Notes under the pieces: model-generated | Told to the model about the DNA's origin: nothing | Databases searched by the model: none | Seen by the model: only the letters and a program-made list of their open reading frames with translations | Shown here: piece by piece, positions 47,357 through 59,567 of the stretch | How the letters are laid out: each line of letters begins with the position of its first letter | Numbering within the stretch: position 1 is the stretch's first letter | Program-made: the position numbers and the translations under genes | NCBI GenBank assembly: GCA_963693285.1 | Contig: OY848919.1 | Coordinates: forward strand, 4,870,436 to 4,934,435 | DNA length: 64,000 nucleotides | Source of the DNA: Xestospongia muta | Lineage: Eukaryota > Porifera > Demospongiae > Haplosclerida > Petrosiidae | Direction: 5' to 3'

Positions 47357-48141
47357 ATAGTGTCTAGTTTCTTCATCATATTTCATTTTAGTTTGAACTA
47401 AGGATGCACCAATGTAAGCTAGGTAAAGTTATTAGGTATTTTAATCATTCTCTCTAGTAGATATATTCTTAATATTATATCTCAGTTTACATTAATCATA
47501 TCCTCTTATCAGTACACACTGTAATTAGTGATATAGTAATAACTGATTGTAATATATCATTGTGTATTCTATATAGTATACTGATGTACTGACAAAGAAG
47601 ACATCAGAGATCAGAATGGAAAACTATCTATTATAGTATATTTCCTATGGTATATGGAGATATTAACTGAAGTAAGTATAACTCTTAACACACTGTAATG
47701 TCATTTGTTGTATTGTTATCTACAATAACAGGTGTGTTCATCTCATGATATATCATTTACCTGTAGTACAATGTACTATGTACTACATATGTATAGAGAT
47801 AATATGATATGAATGAAGTAAGAAAACATTTTTAGCACTTTTTCACAGCTCTATATATAAAGTAAGTGATACTAACAGTTTAATATCATATATTATTGTA
47901 GTGTTTTAGCTGTCTGTTTTCAATGGACTATAGACTGTTCAGTAACTATATAACTTTATAACTAGTTAACTAAAAAGTGACTATGGAACTCATATAGACA
48001 TCAAAGGTAATTCCTGTATTATATAATTATATCTATATATAATACTATAGGAAATAATGGACTATTTATTGAGTACAGTCTGTTAGGAGTAACTTTGTGT
48101 TGTATGTATGTTGTAGTTGTTACTGTATGTAAACAGTGTTG

Positions 48142-48154
48142 GTTGCTAGGCAAC
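48142..48154. promoter_or_regulatory. RFX/X-box-like site 10
   Basis: This is an exact GTTGCTAGGCAAC preceded by AACAGTGTTG, the counterpart of site 5. Confidence 0.5.
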
Positions 48155-49239
48155 ATAGTGGACAGTTGTTGAATGCTGATTCATTTCAGTTTGAGTTCAG
48201 TGAGTTATAATAGATAGATGTATATATTGATAGTTACTAATTCTATCTTTTAGTGGTGTAATCAATATTAGTAACGCTGTGTGATCTCTTATATAAGGAA
48301 CTATCCTTTAATAATAGGTATTGTTATTAATACTTTAACAAATATTTTACTAATTCTCTCTTGAAGACCACAGGATATGGTTGTGGGTGTGGTCTACCAG
48401 GCTGTATAACATAGACAGTCTTATATTGTTCACAGTACATGAGTTGAGTATGATAGTTACAGTACACTGAAGACACACCCACTTAATCCTGGTAAGGGTA
48501 TAGATTATTGTGGTCACATCTTTTCTCATAAATAATCACTTAATAATAAAGTCTTTATTATTATTATATCTCTGTCTTACATTATTATTTTTCTTAAATC
48601 CACTATATTGTGATATAGATAGTATGATATGATCTATTAAATCATGTTTATATATATTACAGGAATTTACTTGGATTAGTTTTGTGCTATCACTGATTTG
48701 GATAATCTGTAGCAAATGAAACATTGAATTTACTACAGGTACAAGATATCAACTAACACATGTACACAGTAACTATAATAAATAGAAAACAGCTATAATT
48801 TGTTTGTAATATAATATTGGTATATTCTATGTAGTATGCTGACATGATGACTGATTACTAAAGACAGATATCAGCAATCAAGATGAATCAAATCAGCCAT
48901 TATACTTCAATTCTCACAATCTCACAATTAATTATACTATCATACATAATAGCTGAATTATGATAATGTTTTTACAATTAAAACAAGAAAGTCATTTATC
49001 AAATCATATTACATAACAGCTGACATGTTTACTTAAGATGATCAGTTTTATAATGTTGTTTGTAATTATTTTTATTATATTGTCATCATATGATTATAGT
49101 ACTTTTATATTGTGTACACATTTTATTAAACTGGTACTTTTGTTCACTGCTTTCTTTCTTACTTTTTCATTTATTCAATAAGTAATGGAAACGTATCATT
49201 TTTATATCAAAGTTGACACAATATTGGGTGTGGTTTAAT

Positions 49240-50000
49240 GTAGCAGTTGCGAAAGATCATAATTACATACGTTTCTGCCTCAATTTGAGTTGTTTTTGAT
49301 TACCGATGTCATATCTGGTACATTTGATATTCTTTGATAATGGAAGTTCCCATGACATCAACAATTCTGAAGGGTTAAACACATTAGCAAGTGATGTAGA
49401 TCTATGTGCCAATAAGGCAAGGTAAAGGATCTTTCGTTCTCTTTGTTGAGTAAGCATTTTATTGACCCACCACTCTCCTCAGCTTCACCATTACTATGTG
49501 GGTTATATGGACTACTAGTGACATGTTTAAACTGATAATCTTATGCAAACCATGAGCAGTAAACTGCGGTCCTTTATCCGATATAACAGTCTCTGGTATT
49601 CCATGTCAAGTAAATGTACTCTTGGTATGGCTAACAAATTTTCAGCTGTGGTTCTACTTAACTTGACAATTTCAATAAATCTAGAGTAGTAGTCTACAAT
49701 GAGATGATATGTCCTCTTCCTCCACTCATGAGTCATGATCAAAAAGGTCTGTTCCAACCTTTTGCCAAGGTAATTCTTCTGTAATGTAGATGGAATGAAT
49801 GATTGAGATCTTTGTGCTTGCATGTTATGGCATTCAATACAATTATTTACTAATTCTTTTAGTTCCTTCGATATCTCTGTCCGCCACACAGATTGTTCCA
49901 TAGTCTCCTGACATTTATGTACTCCTTGATGTCCTATGTGGATTTGTTTAAGACTTCCTGACCTTAGTGCAATCTGTCATTCAATCATAGGGTTTGGGTC
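49240..50000 (-). pseudogene. Ty3/gypsy-type integrase relic (unit 2)
   Basis: It is collinear with 23950-24715. It retains NNCIECHNMQAQRSQSF and YHLIVDYYSRFIEIVKLS, and a downstream integrase piece in another frame. A three-base difference adds a Lys relative to unit 1. No LTRs are visible. Confidence 0.75.
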
Positions 50001-50479
50001 TGGTTTGAGAGACTAGTCTTGAGGGATTGTGTAATATAAAATAGTGTGTTCAATGACTTACAGTAGTTAATGATTGTAATGTTTCAGTTTGTAGTCTACA
50101 TAGTCTATTATATTGTCACCTTCATCTTGACAGGTAAAGAGTTCGAATTCTACAGATAAATCAAATTGTTCTACATGTATTATCATAATTACTTTGTTAT
50201 TGTTCAAAAAGTTAATTTTACTACTAATAATTAATAAACTATAATAATTATAATAATTATGAAGATAGTTCCTCCAGATTTAATGTTAATAAACTTTAAT
50301 ATTTTAATAAACTGGACTGAGGTCAAGACTTAAAACTCGTGCTATTTCACTCAAGCTGAGCCTGGAACTATCAGCTGTCAGAGAAGAGTTATTTTAACTT
50401 AAAAGGTTAACTCGGTAAGTGAACAACTAAGATTACTGTTTTTTTAAATGTATAATTTGACGTTGAACAGTATACACTT

Positions 50480-50765
50480 CCTGTCACGTATGATAGGTTC
50501 TGTGTTCTGGCTGGTACGCTTTGCGAGCTAGGTTACCTAGGTAGTCAGAGTTGCCGATCTTTTCCTAACAGAGGAAGCTAGAGTCTGCAGACAAGCGCAT
50601 ATAGTACTAATAGAGCATACTTAGTCTTAGACTGAGCACGTGTTGAGTGAGTGAAAAACGCAAAATGGCTGCTTGATATGTGTTGGACGCGATGATAGAA
50701 ATACAGACCGTCTTTTACTAACTGTTGCTGCTTTGCATCACGTACAGCTTAGATAATTTGCTAAA
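50480..50765. repeat. About 290-bp repeat, uninterrupted copy (unit 2)
   Basis: It is the counterpart of 25185-25470. The second tandem copy begins near 50775 and is again split by the pogo-like MITE and Harbinger insertions, with its end at about 54259-54380. Confidence 0.8.
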
Positions 50766-50918
50766 ACCCTAAACATTTCTGTCACGTATGGTAGGTTCTG
50801 TGTTTTTTTGGCTGGTACGGTTTGCATTCTAGGTAGTCAGTGTTGCCAATCTTTTCCTAACGGAGGAAGTTAGAATCTGCAGACATACATCTACATTCCA
50901 ATGGCTGGAATGTGGATG

Positions 50919-51475
50919 TACCGTATAGCTGGAAATTTTTGCGGGATTTATATTTTGCGTTTTTGAGTAAAAAGTGTTTTTTTTTTAATTTTACGGATTT
51001 AAATTATGTGGTTTAGATGTAATACAGTGCCACACCCACAAAATTACAACATGTGTGTGCCACGCCCAGAAAATACAACATGTGGTGTCACAATCACCAT
51101 CGATGGATTCAGCAACGATTGAAAGCTGTGTAAGGGGACATCACATTTACAATTGCTGCTCTTTCTTCTGGAGTATAGTTGTTGTACTTCCCACGTCCTT
51201 GCTTCTCTGCTTTTTTCACAAAAACCCTCACTATTTCCTTCTCTTTAATAGTAAGCGACAAGGAAGCCTTTGTTGTACTCGTTTCTCGTGAAAAGTATTT
51301 GAAAAGAGCCATCTTTCACAGCAATAACCATGTGGTCACTATTCAAAGTCCACCCAGAAATTATCTACACTTTGCCCACGCAATAATTTAATTATATGGT
51401 AATTTAATTGTGCGATTTCTTCTCAACCGCAAAGCGCAAAATTAAAATCCCGCAAAATTTTCCAACCCCATGGTA
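50919..51475. mobile_element. Pogo-like MITE with TA target duplication (unit 2)
   Basis: The ends TACCGTATAGCTGGAAA and TTTCCAACCCCATGGTA-like sequence carry inverted repeats around TTTTGCGGGATTT. A minus-strand open stretch (51312-51109) encodes KEKEIVRVFVKKAEKQGRGK then YTPEERAAIVNVM, which resembles the start of a transposase-type protein. Only this fragment is present. Confidence 0.6.
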
Positions 51476-51611
51476 TAATAGACCATACTTAGGCCATGTT
51501 TACACAGAAACAGTCTGGCTGAATGCTTCACTAAACGCACACGAATAATTACGTTTTTATGCATCCGTTAACACGTTAATGCAACGTGCGTTTTTAGATC
51601 ACGTGTAGCAG

Positions 51612-52659
51612 ATGGAGTTTAGAACAGAAATGCCACCTAAAAAGAAAGAGAAGAAAAAAGAGTTTATTTGGAGTGATGACGAAGTTGAACTACTTTTAAA
51701 TATAGCCAATGACTATAAAGCCTCGAAGACTGCCGAAAGCGTGAACTGGGAGTCAGTAAAATCCAAATATGGCGACATTTGTGATCTTTTTATTGCTGCT
51801 TTACCTGCTGATGACTCTGACGTAATGAGAAGTTTTCCTCACAAAAAGGAAGAAGTAACAAAACAGATTGTAACTTCAAAGTTAAAAACAATAAGGCTTA
51901 AGTTTAGGCAAGCAGTTGATTCAGGAAGAAAGAGTGGCCATGGACAGGTAGTCATGATATTTTATGAGCTATGTGAAAAAGTGTGGGAGGGGGCAGTCCG
52001 GCAACAAAGCAAATAGACAGAGGAATTGAAAGTTTAGAATTTAATGCAGATGTGTCGAATTCATGAAGAAATGCTAGATATTTGTCACAATTGTCCATGT
52101 CGTCTATTTGTCTATTAGTGGGGACACATCGTTTAATGAAAATTCAGACACACCTCTTGGTGATGAGTCTGCTGGAAATACGTTTTTAGACAATGATGAG
52201 GAGAATACAGAGCTAGAGTGTGAAAGTAATAAAGAGAGTGGTGAGTCCATGAAAAGAACTGTGAAGTAAAGGAGGGAATTCCTTGATGATAAATTGAAGG
52301 ACTATAAACAAGAAAAAATGAAAAGGAAACTCCTAGTAGATACCCAACTTCTAGGTTGTGCGCAAGAAGAACTAAAAATTAAGAGACAGTTAGTGAAACA
52401 AATGGACAAGATGGATCAGAGGTATGCCGAAAACATGGACAAAATGTCCAGAAATATAGAGAAACTCACGAAATCAATTGCTGACGGCTTTGCACTGTTA
52501 AAGCAGTTGATGATATATCAACAGCCCCCACCTGGTGTTTATCCACAGCCATCTGCCTTCAATCCATACATACAAGGCTTTGCCCACCCATATAGCAATA
52601 GAATGCCTAGTTATCTATCTTCTAGTTCCTCCCCATCATCTCCTGATTATGACTTATGA
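51612..52659 (+). pseudogene. Harbinger Myb/SANT-like accessory protein, broken (unit 2)
   Basis: The N-terminal domain (51612-52016) is intact, and the C-terminal coiled-coil/Pro-rich part is open from 52294 to 52659. The middle is interrupted by frame changes and a stop (GTGAAGTAAAGG near 52266, where unit 1 has a CAA codon). The damage differs from unit 1, so the two copies decayed at least partly after duplication. Confidence 0.65.
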
Positions 52660-52894
52660 AAACTGACAGTGACTATTCAATTAGTGATTTTTCTTTTTTC
52701 CCCTCATTAATATCACAATTTATTACATCATGAATAATTATTAATATTAAATGGTTGAATGCATGCATGTTTCAAGGGTCAAAATAATTTGTTAGTATTC
52801 TTCTAATTCTTTTTCCTTCTGTTTCATTGCTATTCATTGTGTATCAGTTAGGTGCAGTCTGTGGTTGAAAGTCATGATCATAATTTATGGTCAT

Positions 52895-54025
52895 TCAAAC
52901 AGTTTCCTCATTAATGGATTCATTATTGAGTTCACAGAAGTTGTGTAAAACAAAACAGGCATATATTACAAACGGTAATTCATCTAAGTTAATATCCATC
53001 GCTCGTTTCAGACTTCCAAACCTAGTCTTTAATCTTCCAAATGCACACTTGATAACATTTCTAGCACTACATAGCCTGTATCCAAAATATTGTTCTTGTA
53101 TATTTGTCCCACAACCGGCATATTCTTTCATTAAGTAAGGCATTAAAGGGTACGCAGGATCCCCAATGATAAACACTGGTACATCATCATCAAGAATCTT
53201 CCGTTGACACAGAGGTATTATTTCATGTTTCAGAAGGTGATTCAATTTGGAATTGGCGAACATTCTTGCATCATGAACACTGTCTGACCATTTAACTACT
53301 ATATCCATAAAACAACAACAATAATCACATAAACCATGTACGTTTAACGAGAAGCGTCATTTTCTATTAATATAGTCAGACGAATTAAGTAATGGCTGCT
53401 TAATCTCAATATGAGTTCCATCTATGGCACCCAAACACTGTGGAATTAAAAAATTGTCATAGAATTTTGAAATTTTTTCCTTAATGCTTTCCTCAGTCAT
53501 AGGGAGTTTAATATAACAAGGTCCTAACTGTGTCGCAATAGTCTATGATACTTTTCTTACAATTATGGAACAGCTAGTCCTGGAAATCCCGAAAGCATTT
53601 GCTACTTTCCTCAGCCTTCCTTCATCGGACAGATAGTACAAATTTACAGCAACTTGTGTTTCCACAAAGATTGTACGACGCATATGAGTAGTCTAACATT
53701 CAATGTATGGTCTAAATAGGTTGCACAGTTTGAAGAGACTCGTACGAGACATTCTGAAATTCTCCCTCCACTCTTCCTCCAACATAATGCCATTTAAAAA
53801 GCTGTCCCACCAAGCAGAGGTCCTACCTGGTCTCACCCAAAATCTTCTTCTCTTTCTTTCCTTCCTGGGACATTTTCTCCTACTTGAATCGATAATTTGT
53901 GAGACTTGTAGCTGCTTTTAGTGATATAAAGTTCTATATTTGTTCATCATAGTCAGATTAACCTGCTGTAGCACTAATAAACACGACAACAACACTAGCG
54001 ATACCACAATAATCCTTTCAGCCAT
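52895..54025 (-). pseudogene. HARBI1-like Harbinger transposase, broken (unit 2)
   Basis: A start ATG is visible at 54025 (MAERIIVV). A TAA in place of a CAA codon near 53920, and further breaks between 53310 and 53700, interrupt the frame. The open 137-residue C-terminal part contains [10 protein letters not shown] and GDPAYPLMPYL. The residue at the catalytic Glu is Lys here (ARNVIKCAFGRLK, against ARNVIESVFGRLK in unit 1), so even the catalytic core is dead. Confidence 0.8.
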
Positions 54026-54389
54026 GATTATTTAAGAGACCACGCCCTAAAAATCACGTTTTAAGCATTTACACGATAGAAGTATACTTTTTAACCTGTT
54101 TTGTTCATCCTGTTTTCTAATGTTTTCACTTTGAATTACGTTTTCAAACGAAAACATTTTTAACGGCGTTTTCAGCGTTTTTGTGTAAATGGAAGGTGCA
54201 TATGTAAAGAAAAGTTACTGTTTTCAGCAAAAACCGTTTCTGTGTAAACATGGCCTTAGACTTAGCACGTGTTGAGTGAGTGAAAAACGCAAAACGGCTG
54301 CGTGATATGTGTTGGACGCGATGATAGAAATACAGACCGTCTTTTACTAACTGTTGCTGCTTTGCATCACGTACTGCTTTAAGAGTGTG

Positions 54390-55559
54390 CTTCTTTTTTA
54401 ATCTCACAGAAGCGTTTGACTCTGTCCCTCATAAGCCCCTACTTGACTCTTTATCTTCACTCAACCTTCCCTTTCTTCTCTTGTCTTGACTCCATTATTA
54501 TCTACAAGGCCATACACAACAAGTAATCATAAATGATTCTCTCTCTTCTAAATCTCAAGTCACCTCTATTCTCAGACCTCTTTTATTCATCATTTATATA
54601 ACTAACCTTACTAAACTATTTCTCCTCTCTTCAGCCACCCTCACCCTTTACACTGATGTCATTCTTCTATCTCAGGAAATTTCTTTTCTAACTTCAATGT
54701 CCACTGTTCAATCCAACATTAATCTCATTACATCATGGATTAGCTCTCGTTATCTCACCATCGATTCCAAAAAAACAATTACATGATCATTTCACACAAG
54801 TCTCACTCTTTTTACTACTCTTTTTATCATGGTCATTCCACATCCAATCTGTTCCCTCTAATGCTTGTCAAACTATTAAGGCATGCCTCTCCTCAAACAC
54901 TTTTCATATTGTATCACTGTCTTGTCATTCCCTATTTCACCTCTTGCTTGTCTGTCTAGGACACACTAGTATCTTCCATCAATTCTGAAAATCTCGAAAA
55001 AAATGAACACTTTGTTTTAAAAATGTGCTCTCGTAAATGGGACAGTGACTATTTGTCTCTTCTCTCAACCTTTAACCTTCCATCCCTTTCAACTTGTTGC
55101 TCTATTTCTAAATCATGTCTTCTTTATAAAATTACTAACAAACTCCTTTACTTTCTTTCTGGTACTTACATCAACAAATTTCCTCCAAATCATGGTTCTC
55201 ATTACTTTCATCCTTTCACCTTTTCCATCTCTTTTTCTCGCTCATTTGCTTCACAAAACTCTTTTGTCCCTTCCATTCTCTCTCTGTAGTACTCACTTCC
55301 TTATCATGTGAAATTTAGCTCGTCTCTGATCACTTTTAAATCTAAAATAAATATTCTTATTCACTAGTCATCCACCTGCTATCACTTATCACTCTAAAAC
55401 TTATCAAATTACATTAATCATCAATTTTTATCCTCATCTTATTAATCATACTTTATCCAGTTCTTTTTATACTATTATTGTTTTTTCTACTCTGTCTGTG
55501 CCCTTTGAACTAGCAGTAGCTATTAGGCATTCATTTTGTCAATTAAATAAAACAATTCC
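54390..55559 (+). pseudogene. Non-LTR retrotransposon reverse-transcriptase relic (unit 2)
   Basis: It is collinear with 29075-30229 and contains EAFDSVPHKPLLDS, the CSRKWDSDYLSLL segment and LPSLSTCCSISKSCLLYKI in several frames. The 3' end again is near AATTAAATAAAACAATTCC. Confidence 0.75.
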
Positions 55560-55999
55560 TATAGTACTGTATATGGAAATTGTACAGATTTAAACGTAAG
55601 ATTTTATAATTCATGAACCAAGATCTCAGTAGTTGTCAATGTCTTGGTTTGTATTCATCATGTTATAGTATTGCTGTAAATGACTGTTGCTAATGATGAA
55701 TGAAATTAACCCACAGAACTGCCAACACACATCACAACCATTGAATTTAATTTACTTTATTATATGCACTACAATATCAAGTGTGGAGATTTATAATTTT
55801 CTAATTTAAGAAGCACGGCATTGCATATTTTTACACTTACCAGTCTTCAATATTACACTGATGTATTACATCAAAGGAACGTCATGACAATTCTGGCAAT
55901 TATAAGCTTGTTATTCTCTTGTAACATCTGAGTGTGACCAATTACTATATATTAAACCTGTCAATGCAAAGTGCAACCAATGAATTTAATCATTGCTAC

Positions 56000-56340
56000 A
56001 TAAACATTACAATGAAAGGTGTGACTGCACACTTAACATGCATTGGTCTACTGCTCTACTCATGTTGCTATTTTCCAATATTAGATTGGCCCAGGTTTCA
56101 TCCAAATACATAACAGGTTTACCCTCAGTATGATATTTTCTTTGTAAGTACTGATGTCAATGTAAAGCAATCCTTGGATGTTCATGTACATAATACTTGT
56201 CATTAACCTTTTATAATGAAATTCAATATTCTTTAATGGTGTCCACAGAGAAATACAACTACTATGAGATAGTCCCTTTTATTTAACAGCAGTCAGTAGC
56301 AGTTACTGGTTGCATGTATTTATATGGCTTCCTTATTTTT
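56000..56340 (-). pseudogene. Tc1/mariner-like DDE transposase fragment (unit 2)
   Basis: It contains EGKPVMYLDETWANL on the minus strand, slightly closer to the usual YLDETWVN motif than unit 1. The flanking sequence has stops. Confidence 0.6.
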
Positions 56341-56344
56341 TGCT

Positions 56345-56795
56345 TTTTGGATTAGTTGGAGTTCTGTCATGACCTTTGCTAGACCCTTATTGCCTATCAG
56401 CAAAGGGGAGGGTCTAGCTCCATAGACTACATTTAGAGGTTAAAAAACTAATGAAGCCTTTCAAATTTATCATTAAATTGTTGTGGTTATTATTGTATTA
56501 GCCCACATGTAATAGAATATCAACTGACATTTGTGGGTAGAACTATGACTTGTCCAAGACATAGAAGAGAGCAATCTAAATCATTACCACTAACTGCAAG
56601 TGTTGAGATGATGGATATGACTAATTGAGTTTGAACCATCTCACTAGCTTGCCTATATTTCTAGTATTGTATAGATATTAGTCTTTCTCAGATACTGCTG
56701 TTAAATCACGATCTCGTAGCTGTAGTCTGTGTTTTACTGTAAAGTCATTATCTTCCAAACAATTATAGAATCTTTTTTTCATTACTGGTGAATAA
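56345..56795. other. About 450-bp segment missing from unit 1
   Basis: In unit 1 the flanks join directly near 31022. Part of this segment (56700-56795) matches the extreme left end of the window, so it is probably ancestral and was deleted from unit 1. No gene is seen. A short inverted pair around GGGTCTAGC and GCTAGACCC occurs near 56387-56420. Confidence 0.55.
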
Positions 56796-57244
56796 AATTA
56801 TGTTCATTTTACTGTTAAACATTTAAAAAATAATATCTAAAATGTTCAGAACTGAATTACACATACAAGTTGCTAAAGTTAGTCTAGATACCAGTAAGGA
56901 TAACTGCTCAACAAAAAATAGAACAATAAGTAGCCATAACATATCACTCAATTCACATGTTACTAAAGTTTGTCTTTTATGCACAAATGTAAGAGATCAC
57001 ATGTTATCACAAGGTCATGGTTTCTTGTATCATAATTGGACATAATAGCCCATTCTTAGTACTGTGATTGTTTGGACATGACTGATGGAAGCTTAGAGCT
57101 TGTTTTGATTTCTCAATCTTCAATATTAGCAAGTAAACCACCATAACAGCATTATCAAAGCAACAACATACATGTATGTATCAGATAGCAAAAGTTACTA
57201 TAGCAACAACACTTGAGCATTTGTTAGTCACAGAATCGTTGTTA

Positions 57245-57595
57245 AGTAATTATATTGGTGTGTAATTATAATATGAGTGCATGAGCATTGTGTTATACAG
57301 TAATAGATGACAGAGAATATATTGGCGTGTAAACATAATATGAACACATGAGAGTCATGAGGCAACGTGTCCCTCTGTAATAGATGACAGAATATATTGG
57401 TGCATAAACATAATATGAGTGCATGAGCGTTGTGCACGTGAATCTCACGAAGCAATGTAAAGGAGCATCCAACTTCCTTAAGTAACTGGTGTCAAGTCAA
57501 GGTTTATAATGTATGTCCATATATGGATATATTTGCTAAGTATTTTGCATTTTAATAGCTTTTGGGCTGTAGCCTCTTAGTTAGGTGTCCTTTAC
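57245..57595. repeat. Minisatellite (unit 2, single block)
   Basis: It carries the same ATATATTGG and TAAACATAATATGA motifs as 31485-32165, but only one higher-order block. Confidence 0.75.
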
Positions 57596-57608
57596 ATAAA
57601 TACACAAA

Positions 57609-57839
57609 GCAACAGCAACACAAGGCACATCTGTCCAAGCTAGAGATCTCATCATTATATTCAGACACAAGGTAACTCTAAAGTCTGCTGGTTTTCTATG
57701 TGGACAAGGTGTCACAAGTCAAAGTGCCTATTTCCTTATATCACGCAGCAAGGAAATGACCAAAGGATTTGTTACTCTTGTAAAGACACAAAAAAGCTGG
57801 CAGAAAACTCTTAAAAGAACTTCAGCAACTTCCCTAGCC
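57609..57839 (+). pseudogene. Short open stretch, counterpart of 32199-32411
   Basis: Seventy-seven codons read from GCA to the TAA at 57840, with CGQGVTSQSAYFLISRS in common with unit 1 and a longer end (KTQKSWQKTLKRTSAT). No ATG and no recognised family. Confidence 0.25.
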
Positions 57840-58229
57840 TAAGATTAGTCTTCACATAGTACCATAGAACTCATCTTATTGAATAAAGAGATATATGTTG
57901 TTCATCTGTTTCCACAACTTAAAGAGAAAAACCTCCATAACCTCCAAGTCCAATTCTTTTAAACATTTCTCAATGTACATAACTTCTTTCTTTTTTAGTT
58001 TCTTCATTTTACTCACCATTGCTGATAGTAATAATATTCATTGCTCCATTATGTACTTAACAGTACTTATACTATTTAAATGTATTTCCTTATATAGAAT
58101 AATTCTTGACTGTGCTTCAACAATGATTAGAATACAAATACAATGTGAGTTGGACATTCTTTGTGATGCTCATGCCCTCCTGGTAAACATAATATACAAA
58201 TTTATATAGTTGTTACGGAACGCAGGGCT

Positions 58230-58800
58230 AGTTGTTCCTTCTAATCAAGTTAGCATAACTAGTGGCAATAATGGTCATTGACACACTTCAGAGTCTGCAA
58301 GAACAGGAATATTATGACTTGTTTTGAGAAAAAGTGGTCAAACATTTCATTTCCATTGGAGTCAAAGGACCACAGCTTTCACATCGACGCAAGTTACCTG
58401 CCTGCTATGATGACAGCTTGGCATGCATGACACTCCAAAAGCACACTACCAGCAATTGTATTATGAGGCTCTTGTCAATACGATCAGCTGTTTGAAGGAT
58501 CAGTTCAATCAACCTGGCTATAACATATACTGCAATCTGGAGGAGCTCTTGATGAAGGCCAGTATGAAAGAAGACTTTAATGAGCTATTCCGTTCTTTCT
58601 GTGACTTCTACCAAAAAGACTTCAACCATGATCTTCTAGAAGCACATCTCCTTACCTTTGGTGTCAACTTCCAATATGATACCATATCCAGTGGCAAATC
58701 AACACAACCTACCATATTTGATATCAGAGATCACTCAAGGCTTTGTCAGCTACACAGAGGAGTCTGCTTAGTCAGGTTGGTCAGGTTTTACAGATAGTTT
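58230..58800 (+). pseudogene. hAT-type transposase relic, upstream part (unit 2)
   Basis: The open part 58423-58797 encodes DTPKAHYQQLYYEALVNTI and FNQPGYNIYCNLEELLMKA, then continues past the unit 1 breakpoint with FDIRDHSRLCQLHRG. Unit 1 lacks about 175 bp here (58714-58890). Confidence 0.65.
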
Positions 58801-58884
58801 GTGGTGACTTGGACTGGATTTACTGATTTTTCTTTACAATGTGCATCTAATTTATGATAGCCTTTAAAAAACTTTTCAATTCCT

Positions 58885-59085
58885 TTAAGGAATTATAAGT
58901 TTTCTACAGATTACATAGACGTAGGAATGATTTATGACTGGGGGGGGGCACAGTTGGTGAAGCAAAAGTGACATTGTAGCTCTTAGGTAGGTTTTCAATC
59001 TCCTAAGTGCTGAGAATATTCTCTCCGCAGTTGCAGTGGTAACAGGTGTGAAAATGTAAAAAATCTTCGATGTTGTCAACTATGT
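58885..59085 (-). pseudogene. hAT dimerisation fragment, inverted (unit 2)
   Basis: It encodes PVTTATAERIFSALRRLK on the minus strand, head-to-head with the preceding plus-strand part exactly as in unit 1. Confidence 0.75.
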
Positions 59086-59466
59086 AGTTGTATGAAAGAA
59101 AATCGTAGTTTGCTTTAACTTCTTGATTGGCAGAGGAGCAGACACAGCAACAATACTTGGTTTAGCAGATATAGCAATACACTTACATGTGTAACATGGG
59201 TGTGGTGCACCATGAAATTTTAGGGGGGTAAATGCCCCAGTTCCTATGCCTATTGATTAAATCAATACAAGGCAGTAAGGAGAAAGAAGTCAATAAGCAT
59301 GCACATATCTTTTTACTGCATGCAATCCATTTATAATCCATTAATGTTTTGTGCCAATGATTGGATGTGATCTTGCAAATAATTGATATATGCTAACAAT
59401 TGACAACTTGCGCTATGTATCCTCTTTAAATTATGTTTATATTCATGTATTATATATGTTAAGTGT

Positions 59467-59567
59467 GAGCTATTTTTAGACATAATAATAGTTTATATAA
59501 ATCTGTATATATATAATACTCGGTATACACTACTGTGTATTTTTTTATTGCTAACTGTTATTGAGAT
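59467..59567 (+). promoter_or_regulatory. Shortened promoter/leader block of copy C
   Basis: It is homologous to the other two leader blocks but lacks about 50 bp containing the CACTTTGCTGT-like stretch. The acceptor-like TATAG is changed to TATTG at 59546-59550. This would abolish the putative 5' splice acceptor. Confidence 0.45.

Larger units (their letters stand above)
43640..48910. repeat. Complex repeat field downstream of gene B
   Basis: It has the same module types as 16960-23600. TATACTGATGTACTGACAAA-type starts lie near 44645, 45479, 46484 and 47577, and the order differs from the first field. For example, 43640-45170 matches 20400-21905, while 45170-46990 has an extra module pair. 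From 47000 on it is collinear with 22000-23600. Confidence 0.85.
51492..54255. mobile_element. PIF/Harbinger DNA transposon (unit 2)
   Basis: It has perfect 20-bp TIRs GGCCATGTTTACACAGAAAC (51492-51511) and their reverse complement (54236-54255), bounded by TTA at 51489-51491 and 54256-54258. The element is 2764 bp and is inserted at the same site as its unit 1 counterpart. Confidence 0.93.
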
